Shown piece after piece: positions 1 through 10,120 of a DNA stretch of 64,000 bases. Each line of letters opens with the position of its first letter. Within the stretch, counting starts at the first letter, position 1. Both the position numbers and the translations under genes were made by a program. The notes below the pieces were generated by a model. That model did not search any database. It was not told where the DNA came from and worked only from the letters and a program-made list of their open reading frames with translations. Source of the DNA: Neobacillus pocheonensis (GTDB taxonomy: Bacteria; Bacillota; Bacilli; Bacillales; Cytobacillaceae); assembly GCA_023702235.1 (NCBI GenBank), contig JAMQCR010000001.1, forward strand, positions 3,534,001 to 3,598,000, given 5' to 3'.

Positions 1-562
1 ATAATGCCAATCCCCTGCATATCTTGATCTGGCTCCAGCTTGACGTGGTCAAACAAAATTAATTGATCTTCTAGATAAATCTCTAATTTGGCTTGAAGAA
101 GTTGGTATTGAAAAAGCCTTCCATCTGGAGCCCACCCTGGTGTCAAAATTTCCGTACAAATAAAGGATGCCCCTGGCTCCATTCGGATGACAGTGTGCTG
201 CTTGAACTGAGCATTTTGATAAGCAATAATCGAATCCGGTAAATATTCTAATGTACTTCCTTTTTTCAGGAAAATGTCCATCCCTTGAAAAGCGGCCGGT
301 TACGCGTTTTATAAATTTTAGTCGAAGATTGGGTCGTAACGACAGCCTCAGCACCCTCTTCCAAATAGATGTCTATCTTATAGGAATCGCCGTCAAGGTA
401 TCCCCCGCCAGGATTCATCACATAAAGAAATGCCTCACCGCTCTGTGTGAGATAAACAGGTCTAGTAACCTTAAGAGCTCCTTCAGATAAAGATTCTTTC
501 AAAATTGTTTTCTCTTTTTTCCGCTCACATACTAACGTTAAATATCCCGTTCGTTTTTCCAC
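1..562 (-). CDS. ureD: Urease accessory protein UreD (3' end outside window, one apparent frameshift)
   Basis: UreD scaffolds apo-urease together with UreF and UreG during nickel insertion. A GTG start (VEKRTGYLTL) follows the ureG stop directly, so the two are translationally coupled. About 93 codons in one frame reach NRPLF; homology then resumes in another frame with QGMDIFLKKGS, LEYLPDS, ILTPGWAPDGR and LILFDHVKLEP, running off the window edge. One missing base near 283 explains the shift, since the protein on both sides is well conserved. I read it as an indel rather than a decayed gene. It is the last gene of the ureABCEFGD operon visible here. Confidence 0.85.
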
Positions 563-1174
563 TTATGCCAATCCTGCCAATAAAGCATTTTTTTTAATCC
601 AGTTAATAACCTCGCTGACGCCAACATCCTCTTTTAAATTCGTGAAAATATAAGGCTTTTTCCCTCTAGCAACCTTAGTATCGGCCTCCATCACTTCTAG
701 GCTTGCCCCGACATAGGGCGCTAGATCAATCTTATTGATGATAAACAAGTCAGATTTAATCATTCCTTGGCCGCCCTTACGAGGAATTTTTTCCCCTTGC
801 GCCACATCAATAATATAAATTGAAAAATCAACGAGTTCTGGACTAAAGGTGGCGGCCAGATTATCTCCACCGCTTTCGACGAAAATTAGAGACAAATACG
901 GATGTTTTTCCTTCAATTCCTCAATTGCGGCAAAATTCATCGAGGCGTCTTCACGAATCGCTGTATGCGGGCAGCCGCCAGTTTCGACACCTATAATTCT
1001 ATCAGCAGGAAGTACACTGTTTTTGATTAAATATTGGGCATCTTCTTTTGTATAGATATCGTTTGTCACAACAGCTATGTTAAATTCATTATTCATGTAT
1101 CTTGTTAATCTCTCAACGAGCATGGTCTTACCAGCGCCAACCGGTCCGCCAATTCCAATTCGTATCGGCTCCAT
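563..1174 (-). CDS. ureG: Urease accessory GTPase UreG
   Basis: UreG is the SIMIBI-class GTPase that drives nickel delivery to the urease active site. The 203-residue protein has the normal family length. The P-loop GGPVGAGKT sits at residues 9-17, the metal-binding Cys-Pro-His motif is in [13 protein letters not shown], and the conserved [15 protein letters not shown] and [11 protein letters not shown] (guanine-specificity) segments are present. It lies between ureF and ureD in the same orientation, with ureD starting at its stop codon. The frame is intact. Confidence 0.97.
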   Translation of the reverse strand: MEPIRIGIGGPVGAGKTMLVERLTRYMNNEFNIAVVTNDIYTKEDAQYLIKNSVLPADRIIGVETGGCPHTAIREDASMNFAAIEELKEKHPYLSLIFVESGGDNLAATFSPELVDFSIYIIDVAQGEKIPRKGGQGMIKSDLFIINKIDLAPYVGASLEVMEADTKVARGKKPYIFTNLKEDVGVSEVINWIKKNALLAGLA

Positions 1175-1194
1175 TTTTTATTCCTCCTCCAATT

Positions 1195-1881
1195 TTAGGA
1201 CATAAACAAACGAACATGAAGTTGTTCGTGGCGCATTTGTGCGATTTCTAATCCAGGTGCAACGGCCCAAAGTCGTCAATCTCTAGCATTTCAATTTTCT
1301 TCAGTAGTTTTTAACAAATAGGGGTGTAATTCCAGCAGAATGCGCTGTCCTGCTGTCTGACCAAGCGGGATTCCACGAACCCCATTTTGAACAAGTGTGG
1401 CCATGGTTGTATATAGGAAAGTCAAGATTGTCTGAATCTTATCGATTTGTAAAAAATGACTGATGATCGCGAAGGCAATCGCCGGATGTCCATAAGCTTC
1501 CTTCGCTCTAATTCGTTTTAAATAGTCATTTAATAAGGGAACAGAATAGAGATCAATCCCGATTCGGATCAGCCTTTCCCCGATGCGTCTGTTCGCTTCT
1601 CGCGATTCCTCAGGCATATTCTGAACAAACAATAGACGATCCAGCTTCCAAATAGCAGCGATCTCATTTTTCGATAAAGCTTCAAAGGTTAATCGACAGG
1701 CAAAGCCATCGGTAAAAGTGAGCTGTTTTTCTAAATAAACACGGACCCATTCAAAGAACGTTTCCTTCCTATTAACCGCTTCCTCTTGGATATAGGTTTC
1801 CAATCCAAATGAATGAGAAAACGCACCAGAAGGAAAGTTGGAATCGGCTAATTGCAGTAGAGACAGAAGCCGATTATCCAT
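1195..1881 (-). CDS. ureF: Urease accessory protein UreF (frameshifts near the C terminus)
   Basis: UreF is the GTPase-activating partner of UreG in urease maturation. The first 196 codons ([33 protein letters not shown]) are intact. Then the expected tail appears in other frames: [11 protein letters not shown], followed by [20 protein letters not shown] and a stop at 1195. Two small indels between about 1250 and 1310 account for this. The conserved C-terminal MRHEQLH segment needed for complex formation is present in the DNA. The start overlaps the end of ureE by 8 bases, indicating coupling. Confidence 0.88.
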
Positions 1882-2320
1882 GATGATGACCGATATGACG
1901 GAATGCTTTTTTCACTTTTCTTTCTTCCCGTGAATATGGAATTTCTAATTGCTGCAAGAGTTCCTCAACTAGATAATCATATTGTACGAGCATTTCCTCC
2001 CCCTCAAATTGAGCGGGCAAGTGACGATTGCCCAACTGATGAGCGATTTCTCCCATTTGCTTCATAGTTGAAGGCCGAAGTACCAGCAAGTCATCATTGG
2101 TTACACTCACCACAATCATATTTCGTTCATTCATGTATAAAATATCGCCATCACTCAAGTCCTTCGGATCTCTTAGCCGAATTCCAATTTCGTGCCCATG
2201 GTCGGTTGTGACTCGCTGAATTCGTTTAACTAAGTCATCGCTTGATAAATAAACTTTTTCAATATGACGTCCAGATGCAGCGACATCAGCAACATTTCCA
2301 ACGATTTGTTCGATAATCAT
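1874..2320 (-). CDS. ureE: Urease accessory protein UreE (nickel chaperone)
   Basis: UreE is a dimeric metallochaperone that hands nickel to the UreG/F/D complex. I take the start at [12 protein letters not shown] because a GGAGGA ribosome binding site lies just upstream and the longer open frame overlaps ureC. This gives 148 residues, the usual length. Recognisable segments are [20 protein letters not shown] and GNRHLPAQF, typical of the UreE peptide-binding and metal domains. The protein ends in a short His cluster (HIGHHHG), a weaker version of the long His tail of some homologues. It starts 10 bases after the ureC stop. Confidence 0.95.
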   Translation of the reverse strand: MIIEQIVGNVADVAASGRHIEKVYLSSDDLVKRIQRVTTDHGHEIGIRLRDPKDLSDGDILYMNERNMIVVSVTNDDLLVLRPSTMKQMGEIAHQLGNRHLPAQFEGEEMLVQYDYLVEELLQQLEIPYSREERKVKKAFRHIGHHHG

Positions 2321-2330
2321 CGTTCTCCTC

Positions 2331-4044
2331 CTAAAATAAGAAATAGCGCTGCGCCATCGGCAGCACATCCACCGGTTCACAGGTGATAAGTTCTCCATCT
2401 ACCCTTACTTCATATGTTTGTGGATCGACATCAATCTTTGGCATTTCGCTATTCAGTTTCATATCGTTTTTTGATAATTGGCGAACACCATATGCTGGTT
2501 TGATCTGCTTTTTCAAGCCCAATTTTTCATGGACACCAAGTTCAATCGCCGCATTCGATAAAAATGTAATCGATGTGGAGTACTTTGCTTTCCCAAAAGA
2601 TGCAAACATTTGGCGGTATAATACCGGCTGTGGAGTAGGAATAGAAGCGTTCGGATCCCCCATCAAACTGTGAGCGATCATACCGCCTTTGATAATCAAT
2701 TCAGGCTTAACGCCGAAAAACGCAGGATCCCAAATCACGAGGTCCGCCAATTTCCCCACTTCAACTGAACCAACCTCGTCTGAAATTCCATGTGTAATCG
2801 CCGGATTAATCGTATATTTTGCGATGTAGCGCTTCACCCTGAAATTGTCGCCGACTCCTGTATCTTCAGGCATTTTCCCTCTTTGCTTTTTCATCTTATC
2901 TGCCGTCTGCCAGGTACGGGTAATCACTTCACCCACTCTGCCCATCGCCTGTGAATCCGAGCTAATCATACTGAATACGCCTAAATCGTGTAGGATATCT
3001 TCAGCAGCAATCGTTTCCTTACGGATGCGGGAATCAGCAAAGGCAATATCCTCTGGTACATCTGGATCCAAGTGGTGACAAACCATTAACATGTCGAGGT
3101 GTTCATCTAAGGTGTTTTTTGTATAAGGACGTGTCGGGTTGGTTGAGGAAGGTAAGATATAAGGATAGCTGGCGACCTTAATGATATCCGGAGCATGCCC
3201 TCCACCGGCTCCTTCTGTATGGTAGGTATGAATCACTCTTCCATTAATCGCAGCCAAGGTATCCTCTACAAATCCGCCTTCGTTCAAAGTATCTGTATGT
3301 ATCGCGACTTGTACATCATATTTGTTGGCTACTCGAAGACAATGATCAATAGCGGAGGCAGTCGTTCCCCAGTCTTCATGAAGCTTGATGGCCGATTACC
3401 CCAGCATTTATCTGTTCAATTAACGGGGCTTCAGCTGAAGCATTTCCTTTTCCCAAAAATCCAAGATTCATCGGAAACTCTTCGGCAGCTTCCAACATTC
3501 GATGAATATTCCATTCACCTGGGGTACAAGTAGTGGCATTTGTTCCTGTTGCTGGCCCGGTTCCGCCTCCGATCATCGTAGTGATCCCTGAAGATAATGC
3601 CGTTTCTATTTGCTGTGGGGCGATAAAATGGATATGTGCATCGATACCACCAGCTGTAACAATCATTCCTTCGGCAGCAATGACTTCTGTTGAAGCCCCA
3701 ATCACCATATCGACACCTTCCATTAACAGCGGATTACCGCTTTTTCCAATTCCGCAGATCCTGCCATCACGAATTCCAATGTCGGCTTTGTAAATCCCTG
3801 TATAATCCACAATAATGGCGTTAGTTATAACTGTATCCAATGCCCCTTCACTTCGTGTGGCTAATGGATGCTGTCCCATGCCGTCACGAATCACTTTACC
3901 GCCGCCAAATTTTACTTCATCACCATAAACGGTAAAGTCCTTTTCAATTTCAATAAACAAATCTGTATCTGCAAGACGAATAGCATCCCCGGTTGTGGGA
4001 CCAAACATGTCCGCGTATTGCTTTCTCGACATCCGAAAACTCAC
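2331..4044 (-). CDS. ureC: Urease subunit alpha UreC (one apparent frameshift)
   Basis: UreC is the catalytic subunit that hydrolyses urea to ammonia and carbamate at a di-nickel centre. The N-terminal 218 residues contain MFGPTTGD and the metal-binding DAHIHF motif. The reading frame changes near 3391, where one extra C separates AGVIG from [11 protein letters not shown], which carries the carbamylated Lys that bridges the nickels. The rest ([38 protein letters not shown]) is complete to PMAQRYFLF. Total length of about 570 codons is normal. All catalytic residues are encoded, so a sequencing indel is likelier than loss of urease. Confidence 0.93.
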
Positions 4045-4046
4045 GA

Positions 4047-4373
4047 TTAGCTCCCCTTTCTCTGATCCAAGCGGCCATCCGTTTTATTATTTAGCCCATA
4101 GACCTCTCTCTTTCCAGCGAACGGAACAAGGTCTATCTCTTTTACATCGCCTGGCTCGAAGCGGACCGCCGTACCAGCAGGGATATTCAAATGTAGACCA
4201 AACGCTTGGTCACGTTCGAATTCAAGTGCGGAATTAATCTCGTAAAAATGAAAATGAGAACCGATTTGAATGGGTCTATCTCCTTTATTCAAGACGCTTA
4301 ACTTGGTTACAGTTCTGCCCTGATTACAGACAATCTCCTCTTGTTTCAAGCGAAATTCTCCAGGAATCATCAT
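4047..4373 (-). CDS. ureB: Urease subunit beta UreB
   Basis: UreB is a structural subunit of the (UreABC)3 urease trimer. The 108-residue protein has the usual length and the family signatures [33 protein letters not shown] and REVYGLN. It ends 2 bases before ureC, so the structural genes are tightly coupled. The frame is intact. Confidence 0.97.
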   Translation of the reverse strand: MMIPGEFRLKQEEIVCNQGRTVTKLSVLNKGDRPIQIGSHFHFYEINSALEFERDQAFGLHLNIPAGTAVRFEPGDVKEIDLVPFAGKREVYGLNNKTDGRLDQRKGS

Positions 4374-4403
4374 TTCCAGCTCCCTCTTCTAAATTGTTTC
4401 AAT

Positions 4404-4709
4404 CTAACGAATGGGCTCATGAACAGTTACAAGCTTTGTCCCATCCGGGAATGTGGCTTCCACTTGAATCTCTCGGATCATTTCTGGTATTCCTTCCATC
4501 ACATCCAATGTTGTCAGGATTTTTGTCCCTTCATTCATTAGTTCTGATACCGATTTACCATCTCTCGCCCCCTCCATAATCTCGTAGGTAATTAGGGCAA
4601 TCGCTTCGGGGTAATTTAATTTCAGTCCGCGCTCTTTTCGTCGTCTTGCCAGGTCGGCTGCGACAACAATTAATAACTTTTCTTGCTCTCGCTGTGTTAA
4701 TTTCATCAT
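4404..4709 (-). CDS. ureA: Urease subunit gamma UreA
   Basis: UreA is the small urease subunit and the first gene of the operon. It has 101 residues with family motifs [41 protein letters not shown] EGARDGKSV, and a C-terminal [17 protein letters not shown]. Translation can start at either of the two Met codons (MMKLTQ), both preceded by GGAGGA. Upstream is a long AT-rich region with a TnrA/GlnR-type box at 4912-4928, consistent with nitrogen-limited expression as in B. subtilis ureABC. Confidence 0.97.
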   Translation of the reverse strand: MMKLTQREQEKLLIVVAADLARRRKERGLKLNYPEAIALITYEIMEGARDGKSVSELMNEGTKILTTLDVMEGIPEMIREIQVEATFPDGTKLVTVHEPIR

Positions 4710-4846
4710 ATTCCTCCTTATCCTTCACTTTACCCATGTTCATGTTAGCTATTCTAACACCGTCTACCTCAAAAATAAAGTTATTTTTCTGTAAATTTTA
4801 AAAACTCTTTCTATAATTAATAAATGCCTTTTAAAGTTGCTATCAC

Positions 4847-4854
4847 TTGGTTAA
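4847..4854 (+). promoter_or_regulatory. Possible PucR-box core
   Basis: TTGGTTAA matches the core of the B. subtilis PucR box (WWWCNTTGGTTAA); two of the five flanking positions do not match. No pucR gene is present in this window. Weak, context-based call. Confidence 0.25.
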
Positions 4855-4911
4855 TTAACACTAAAACACAACCCTAGCTACTGAACTTTAAATATCCCGA
4901 ATAAAAAACCA

Positions 4912-4928
4912 TGTCAGATTTTATAACA
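4912..4928 (+). promoter_or_regulatory. TnrA/GlnR box (ureA - uricase intergenic region)
   Basis: TGTCAGATTTTATAACA is an exact match to TGTNA-N7-TNACA, the binding consensus of the Bacillus nitrogen regulators TnrA and GlnR. It lies about 200 bases from each divergent start codon. A second exact match upstream of guaD (10201) supports a functional role. Confidence 0.7.
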
Positions 4929-5111
4929 TAAATCTATTTTTTAAATAATTTAACTTTTAAAATGGCAATAAATCATTGCAAAAAATGACAATTAAAAGAA
5001 ACTCAGACAGGGAACAGATAGAAAAACAAAAGGCGATATTTATCATACAATGGTAAAACGCCTAAATACCCCACTCTATACAGAATTTAAAACAGCTTTC
5101 GTTTAAACGAT

Positions 5112-6110
5112 ATGATTGAGGATGAAAGGATGAACTTGATGAATGAAAGAGCTTTGTACTATGGAAAAGGTGCCGTTTTCGCTTATAGGACGTATGTAAA
5201 ACCACTTCTCGGAGTTCGCAGGATTCCCGAATCCAGCTTTAGCGGACGAAGTAATATTGTGTTTGGATTGAACGCAAAGGTAAGTGTTGGCGGAAGTGCC
5301 TTTTTACCTTCTTTTACGGAAGGAGATAATTCAATGGTCGTTGCCACCGACTCTATGAAAAACTTTATTCAACGCCATTTAGCAAGCTATGAAGGAAGCA
5401 CCATTGAAGGATTTATAGCTTATGTGGCGAAATCTTTTTTAGAAAAATATCCGCAAATGGAAACAGTAAAAATTATCGGAGAAGAATTGCCCTTTAATGG
5501 AGCAAAAGCCTCTTCATCAGTTGAAAGTGACCTTGTCTTTAGCAGATCTCTAAACGAATCTTCAGAGGCAATGATTGAAATGGTCCGGACAGAGAACGGA
5601 GCAATGATTAACAACCATTCTAGCAGCATTAAAAAACTGCAGTTAATCAAAGTTCACGGAAATTCCTTTGTCGGTTTTATCCGTGATGAATATACGACTC
5701 TGCCAGAAGACAGTAACCGCCCTTTATTCGTTTATTTGAATATTAACTGGAAGTATGAGAATGTCACAGATTCATATGGAGAAGACCCTTACCATTATGT
5801 AGCTGCGGAGCAAATCCGCGATATCGCGACTTCTGTTTTCCACGAAATGGAAACACCATCGATACAGAATCTTATTTATTTAATTGGCTGCCGGATCTTA
5901 GAAAGATTTCCACAGCTAACAGAAGTGAATTTTGAATCGCAAAATCATACATGGGAAACCGTTGTCGATGAAATCCCAGGTACGAAAAGCAAAGTATACA
6001 CAGAGCCCCGTCCGCCCTATGGATTCCAAGTATTTTCCATACTTAGGGAAGATGTGGACAAAGATAAACCAACAGGAACTATTGTTGAAAATTCATCTCA
6101 AGGAAGCTGA
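5112..6110 (+). CDS. pucL: Urate oxidase (uricase), stand-alone PucL C-terminal type
   Basis: Uricase oxidises urate to 5-hydroxyisourate in purine catabolism. The protein is a tandem T-fold uricase: YGKGAVFAYRTYVKPL near the N terminus, VVATDSMKNFI carrying the catalytic Thr region in the middle, and TEVNFESQNHTW near the C terminus. Possible starts are MIEDERM, MNLMNER or MNERALYYG; the weak GAAAGG before the second makes MNLMNER plausible. B. subtilis PucL carries an extra N-terminal OHCU decarboxylase domain; here only the uricase part is present. It is divergent from urease and lies next to allantoinase, giving two steps of one pathway. The frame is intact. Confidence 0.93.
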   Translation: MIEDERMNLMNERALYYGKGAVFAYRTYVKPLLGVRRIPESSFSGRSNIVFGLNAKVSVGGSAFLPSFTEGDNSMVVATDSMKNFIQRHLASYEGSTIEGFIAYVAKSFLEKYPQMETVKIIGEELPFNGAKASSSVESDLVFSRSLNESSEAMIEMVRTENGAMINNHSSSIKKLQLIKVHGNSFVGFIRDEYTTLPEDSNRPLFVYLNINWKYENVTDSYGEDPYHYVAAEQIRDIATSVFHEMETPSIQNLIYLIGCRILERFPQLTEVNFESQNHTWETVVDEIPGTKSKVYTEPRPPYGFQVFSILREDVDKDKPTGTIVENSSQGS

Positions 6111-6116
6111 CTTATT

Positions 6117-6149
6117 CTTAATGGTCAATTTTGGCCATTAAGATTTTTT
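6117..6149 (+). terminator. Terminator after uricase
   Basis: The inverted repeat CTTAATGG/CCATTAAG is followed by a T run seven bases after the uricase stop. Confidence 0.8.
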
Positions 6150-6168
6150 ATAAAAACTAAAAACAAAT

Positions 6169-6203
6169 ACAACCGCAGCTGCATATTAGTAGCTGCGGTT
6201 GTT
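6169..6203. terminator. Hairpin between uricase and allantoinase
   Basis: A 12-bp inverted repeat (ACAACCGCAGCT/AGCTGCGGTTGT) lies just beyond the end of the convergent allantoinase gene. It is likely the allantoinase terminator. Confidence 0.7.
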
Positions 6204-6226
6204 TCATCTTTTAATAGGCTCCTCCA

Positions 6227-7589
6227 TCACAAAATACAAACTCCATTTTGCTCTTTTGTTAGTCCTGTTTGGTCATCATAGATAACCTTGCCTCGAAGTA
6301 TCGTCTTTTTTACTTTGAGCTGAAATGTAAAATTTTCATACGGTGAAAAAGGATTACGAAAAGCCATGGATTCTTTATCTGCTACCGTACTTTCATCTAA
6401 TCGAATTAAGACAAGGTCTGCATCTAAACCAGTAGAGATTCTGCCTTTTCTTTTGAAAATACCAAATCGGTCCGCTACATTAGAGGTGCCTAAGGGTAAA
6501 ATACGTTGAAGACTGATTCTCCTTTTAAGAGCCTGATCAATCAAAGCAAGCCATGTATATTGAACACCTTGAATGCCACCCCAGGCATCCCAAATAGAGG
6601 GTGTCGACTTCATTGAATATAAGCATGGCGAATGATCCGAACCAATGGTATCGATCCACCCTCTTCGGATACATTCCCACAATCCCTCAACCTCCTCTCG
6701 TGGGCGTAATGGAGGGGCACATTTTAAAATAGCGCCCTTTTGAATAAAATCCTCTTCATCAAAAATAAGGTAATGAGGACAGGTTTCGACCGTAACGTTA
6801 ACGCCGCTTTTCTTCGCCTGTTGAATCAGCTCTACCACCCCAGCCGAACTGATATGAACGAAATGAAGTGCCGTTCCGTATTTTGCAGCTAATTCTAAAG
6901 CATAGCTAACCGCTGTTTTTTCGGCTGTAATCGGCATACTGGCTAAATATTCCCATCGCTGATCTACTTCATTTTGTTTCTCAAAAACGGTTTTTTTATT
7001 TATTTCGTCTTCCCACTCAGCATGGAGGGCAAGGATTTTGTTATGAGCTTGCGGCCATTTTCATTGCTTTCGTCAATTGACCTGGAGAAACCATTTTAAA
7101 GTCATCTATACCACTTTCGCACATAAAAGACTTCCAGGCGATAATCCCCTCACTCATTTCTGCGAATTCTGGATTGCCCTTCAGAGTGTCTCCAGTCATT
7201 CCTCCCCAAAGGGCATAATCAATGTGTGAGAGCGATGTTAGATGCTCTTTTTTATCGAGCAAATTCTGTATGTTTGTCACAGAAGGTGCACTATTCAGAG
7301 GCATATCAAAAATAGTTGTCGTCCCTCCCATTGCTGCCGCTCGGCTGCCAGTCTGGATTCCCTCCCAATCTGTTCGGCCGGGATCATTAAAATGGACATG
7401 GGCATCGATAAATCCTGGGATCACAAGACATCCGCTGGCGTCAATAATATCGGTGTCTTTTGCATCCAGTGACTCACCTTCATTTTCTATCAGCGAAGCA
7501 ATCCGCTCATCGTTAATCCTAATATGAATCCGGCGAAATCCTTCTTCTGTATACACCATTCCATTTTTAATACATAGATTTTTACTCAT
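6227..7589 (-). CDS. allB: Allantoinase (one apparent frameshift)
   Basis: Allantoinase is a zinc amidohydrolase that opens allantoin to allantoate. The first 180 codons contain the metal-binding HVHFNDPGRTDWEG and the carbamylated-Lys segment IIAWKSFMC. Near 7048 one extra base shifts the frame. The other frame continues with SHNKILALHAEWEDE, HFVHISSAGVV, VETCPHYL and the catalytic Asp in IGSDHSPC, ending in GVCIL. The joined length of about 453 residues is normal and all metal ligands are present, so an indel artefact is favoured. In B. subtilis this gene is pucH. Decayed sequence follows upstream. Confidence 0.9.
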
Positions 7590-8246
7590 ATTCCGCTCCT
7601 TAGCTCCCTGTATTTCAACCGAAGCTTCTTCATCACCATAGACACTCCTAATTTTTTCTTTATCTTATTTACGATTGCGATTCATTCAGAATTGTAGTAA
7701 CACTTTGGATTGCCCGTCTAATTCCGCCATAGATACCCCATTGGACTTACAATAAGGTCCTGCTGCCACCGCCTGATGTAGATCCGTGACCTTAACTCTC
7801 CCCGTTAATAGATCGACCTCAATATCGACCTTTGACACAAAATCCCCCCTATTCTAACTTGCAAAACTAGCAAGCTCAGGAAGAATCATATTTGAAGCGA
7901 CCAGCTTTTTATATTCAATTAATCCCTTAGGATCCACACAGCCGGAGTGGAAAGTACTGTAGAACTCTCTCTACTCATGACTAGAGCCCAACTCCTTTCG
8001 ACCCAGTTTAGGGAATCATCCTCCCTTGTCACAACTATGATATGGCCCAGTTTGGATAATCATGCTTGAATCAATTCTGCAACGACACTATTCGCAATTT
8101 TTCAGGATCTTCAGCTAGAATCTTATGAATCCCTTCCATTCTGCCTCCTCCTTTGCACTGTCCTTTCAACAATAATAAACAAGCAGAAATTTCCTTTCTA
8201 CATGAGCGTCAGATAATCTAACATATTATATAGATGTTTTTTCCAA
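7590..8246. other. Gene-poor stretch with decayed coding remnants
   Basis: No intact gene over 60 codons is present between allantoinase and the transporter. On the minus strand several short conserved-looking coding blocks survive, each broken by stops or frame changes: MEGIHKILAEDPEKL with a good GGAGGAGG site near 8140, SGCVDPKGLIEYKKLVASN around 7854-7955, and the molybdenum-hydroxylase-like block at 7665-7850. This looks like a deleted purine-catabolism segment rather than a regulatory region. Confidence 0.6.
7665..7850 (-). pseudogene. Relic resembling the molybdenum subunit of xanthine dehydrogenase
   Basis: Reading the minus strand gives DFVSKVDIEVDLLTGRVKV, then TDLHQAVAAGP. After frame changes it continues IVSPMGY and GGIRRAIQSVTTIL, then a stop. 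The VDLLTGRVKV...HQAVAAG...SPMGY order resembles the C-terminal region of xanthine dehydrogenase/aldehyde oxidase molybdopterin subunits. The position beside allantoinase and uricase fits xanthine oxidation genes. Multiple frame changes and missing sequence indicate a decayed gene rather than a single error. The family assignment is from pattern memory only. Confidence 0.45.
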
Positions 8247-8285
8247 AAAAACTCAGTAAGTACAAAGGTACCTACTGAGTTTTGT
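8247..8285 (-). terminator. Terminator after BASS transporter
   Basis: AAAACTCAGTA and TACTGAGTTTT form a stem that closes on itself through AGTAC/GTACC, with A and T runs on both sides. It sits about 20 bases past the transporter stop. Confidence 0.75.
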
Positions 8286-8303
8286 TTTAAACTTATTAAA
8301 GTA

Positions 8304-9272
8304 TTATAAAACAACCGATTCTTGCTTTTTAATCCTTCTATTAAAATATCGTTCCAAGACATGTCCATTTAACGAGGCTAACACTTGTTGAAACAGCATC
8401 CCGACGACGACTGGGACGGCAACAGCTGCTGGAAAATAGGAAACAGCAATGACGGCTCCAGCACTAATATTTCTCATCCCAGCGGTAAAGGTCAGCGAAA
8501 TGACGGTATCACGATCACTGTGAATCAATCGTCCAATAAGGAAGGAAAACAAATAGCCAGTCAGAGCAATAAAAAAGACGACTAATGTGATACTTACTAA
8601 TTTTAGATTAATATGTTTTAAGTACGGTGCCACAACGGCCCCGTTAAGCATGACGACGATGCCAATACTAATTTTGGAAAACGGGGCGAGACCTGAACCA
8701 AGCGAATCTTTAATTCTCCCTTTTGTCAGCTGATTTAACAGCATTCCAATCAATGACGGAATGACGACCATCCCTAATAATCCCTTCATAATACTATAGA
8801 AATCCATCTCAACTTTTTGGCCCATAAATAGCGAAAGTGAAAATGGAACGATAATTGGGGATAGCAGTGTATCGATTAAAATAATTGATAAGGTCATCGG
8901 AATATTCCCTTTGTAAATGGAGACCCAAATGAAACTTGTCACCCCCGTTGGGATAACCATGGCTAAAACTAGCCCCGTAATCGTGTAAACATCACCTGGG
9001 AAGGCAATATGGCCAATAAACATTGCACAGATTGGCATGAAAACATGCAACAAGCTCATCGCCATCAGGACTGGAAAGGGATGGGAGACGACCTCTGTCA
9101 GCGATTTAAAATTCGAACTAAGACTCCCGGCAAACGTCATAAAGGCAAAAATCCATGGAATTAAAAAAGAGAAATCCTTTAGGTAGGTAGTGAGCAATAC
9201 TCCAAGTACAACACTAGTAGGAGTAATCAGGGGCATAATTTTTTCTAATTGTTTATTTAGCTTTTGCAGCAT
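8304..9272 (-). CDS. Bile acid:sodium symporter (BASS) family transporter
   Basis: The 322-residue polytopic membrane protein has about nine or ten hydrophobic segments. BASS-family features are AMVIPTGVTSFIWVSIYKGN in the middle and SLTFTAGMRNISAGAVIA near the C terminus, the crossover region that binds substrate in this fold. Family members move organic anions with sodium, including keto acids, pantoate and bile acids; the substrate here is unknown. It ends in a basic tail and is followed by a strong terminator. A rhodanese gene lies 16 bases upstream in the same orientation, so the two may be co-transcribed. The frame is intact. Confidence 0.85.
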   Translation of the reverse strand: MLQKLNKQLEKIMPLITPTSVVLGVLLTTYLKDFSFLIPWIFAFMTFAGSLSSNFKSLTEVVSHPFPVLMAMSLLHVFMPICAMFIGHIAFPGDVYTITGLVLAMVIPTGVTSFIWVSIYKGNIPMTLSIILIDTLLSPIIVPFSLSLFMGQKVEMDFYSIMKGLLGMVVIPSLIGMLLNQLTKGRIKDSLGSGLAPFSKISIGIVVMLNGAVVAPYLKHINLKLVSITLVVFFIALTGYLFSFLIGRLIHSDRDTVISLTFTAGMRNISAGAVIAVSYFPAAVAVPVVVGMLFQQVLASLNGHVLERYFNRRIKKQESVVL

Positions 9273-9288
9273 TTACGTTCACTCCAAC

Positions 9289-9618
9289 TTAATCTTCCTC
9301 TGTTTTTTGATATTCCTTCCAAGCGGTAAGGCCACCTTCTAAAACCGTCACATTAAACCCAAGTTTATCCAGAATATTCGCACATTTCGCCGCTGAATTC
9401 CCGGTGGTACAAGTCACGATAACTTCCCTTTCCATTGATAAGGGTAATTGTTCACCGGTATCTTCAAGACCAAAAATCACGGTTTTGGGGATATTCTTTG
9501 ATCCTTCAATATGGTATTCCTGAAATTTCTCTTCTGCTCGGACATCAAGAATAGCTGCCTTCTCATTTCCTGTTAATTTTTCATCCAATTCCTTCGGTGT
9601 AATTTTTTTTATCGTCAA
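9289..9618 (-). CDS. Single-domain rhodanese (sulfurtransferase)
   Basis: I place the start at a TTG codon (LTIKKITPKELDEKL) because GGAGGTG lies just upstream, giving 109 residues. Longer readings begin with non-homologous sequence. The domain is a complete single rhodanese: AAILDVRAEEKFQEYHI early, catalytic Cys in VTCTTGNSAAKC, and a C-terminal LEGGLTAWKEY. The active-site loop CTTGNS is intact, so persulfide transfer is likely. It precedes the BASS transporter on the same strand. Its partner is unknown. Confidence 0.88.
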   Translation of the reverse strand: MTIKKITPKELDEKLTGNEKAAILDVRAEEKFQEYHIEGSKNIPKTVIFGLEDTGEQLPLSMEREVIVTCTTGNSAAKCANILDKLGFNVTVLEGGLTAWKEYQKTEED

Positions 9619-9719
9619 CTTACAACACCTCCAATACAAGAATATCACAAATTCACTTAAATACCTTAGGTGACATATCGTATAGTGCCTTGTGTTTTTA
9701 TCATGGAAGGAGTGTTTTG

Positions 9720-10109
9720 ATGTATTACAATCCTTTCCCTTATTCACCATACCCTCCTACGGCCCCTTATCCGGGGTATTATATAAATCATCCATCACCA
9801 AGGACGTATCCACCAGTCGATGTGAAAATATTTACCCATTCCGTTAAATCCTTTCGATTTCTAATGGAACAAGGTAGTATTTTGTTAGAACACTTGGGAG
9901 ATGAAATGTTTGCGAAAAAAATTATGAGTGCCGCTCAGCTTGGAAAAAAGGCCGAAGTCGATCATTTAATCAAATCCATCGGCTTGAAAGTTAATGTAAT
10001 AACAAGGTTTACTCCCTCAGGAGTGATTTTCGAGCTTAGCACAAATCCTAATCAAAACACACCTGTTAGTTGCTGTACCTTAACCGTTGCGATGAAATGG
10101 GGAACTTAA
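9720..10109 (+). CDS. Conserved Pro/Tyr-rich small protein, function unknown
   Basis: The start MYYNPFPYSPYPP follows GGAAGGAG, giving 129 residues. The first 40 residues are rich in Tyr, Pro and aromatic turns, like spore-coat or spore-surface proteins. The remainder is a compact helical part (MEQGSILLEHLGDEMFAKKI) followed by a beta-rich C terminus with a CC pair (PVSCCTLTVAMKW). I do not recognise a named family with certainty. A sporulation or surface role is only a guess from the Tyr/Pro-rich head. A strong terminator follows, so it is monocistronic. Confidence 0.7.
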   Translation: MYYNPFPYSPYPPTAPYPGYYINHPSPRTYPPVDVKIFTHSVKSFRFLMEQGSILLEHLGDEMFAKKIMSAAQLGKKAEVDHLIKSIGLKVNVITRFTPSGVIFELSTNPNQNTPVSCCTLTVAMKWGT

Positions 10110-10120
10110 AAATTTTAAAT

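Larger units (their letters stand above)
4744..5111. other. Intergenic control region between ureA and uricase genes
   Basis: This 368-base AT-rich stretch separates two divergent nitrogen-salvage genes and contains no gene that I can see. It carries a perfect TnrA/GlnR-type palindrome (4912-4928) and, at 4847-4854, the 8-base core TTGGTTAA of the B. subtilis PucR box (the flank matches only partly). Its length and position suit a shared regulatory region for the urease operon on the left and uricase on the right. Confidence 0.6.
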
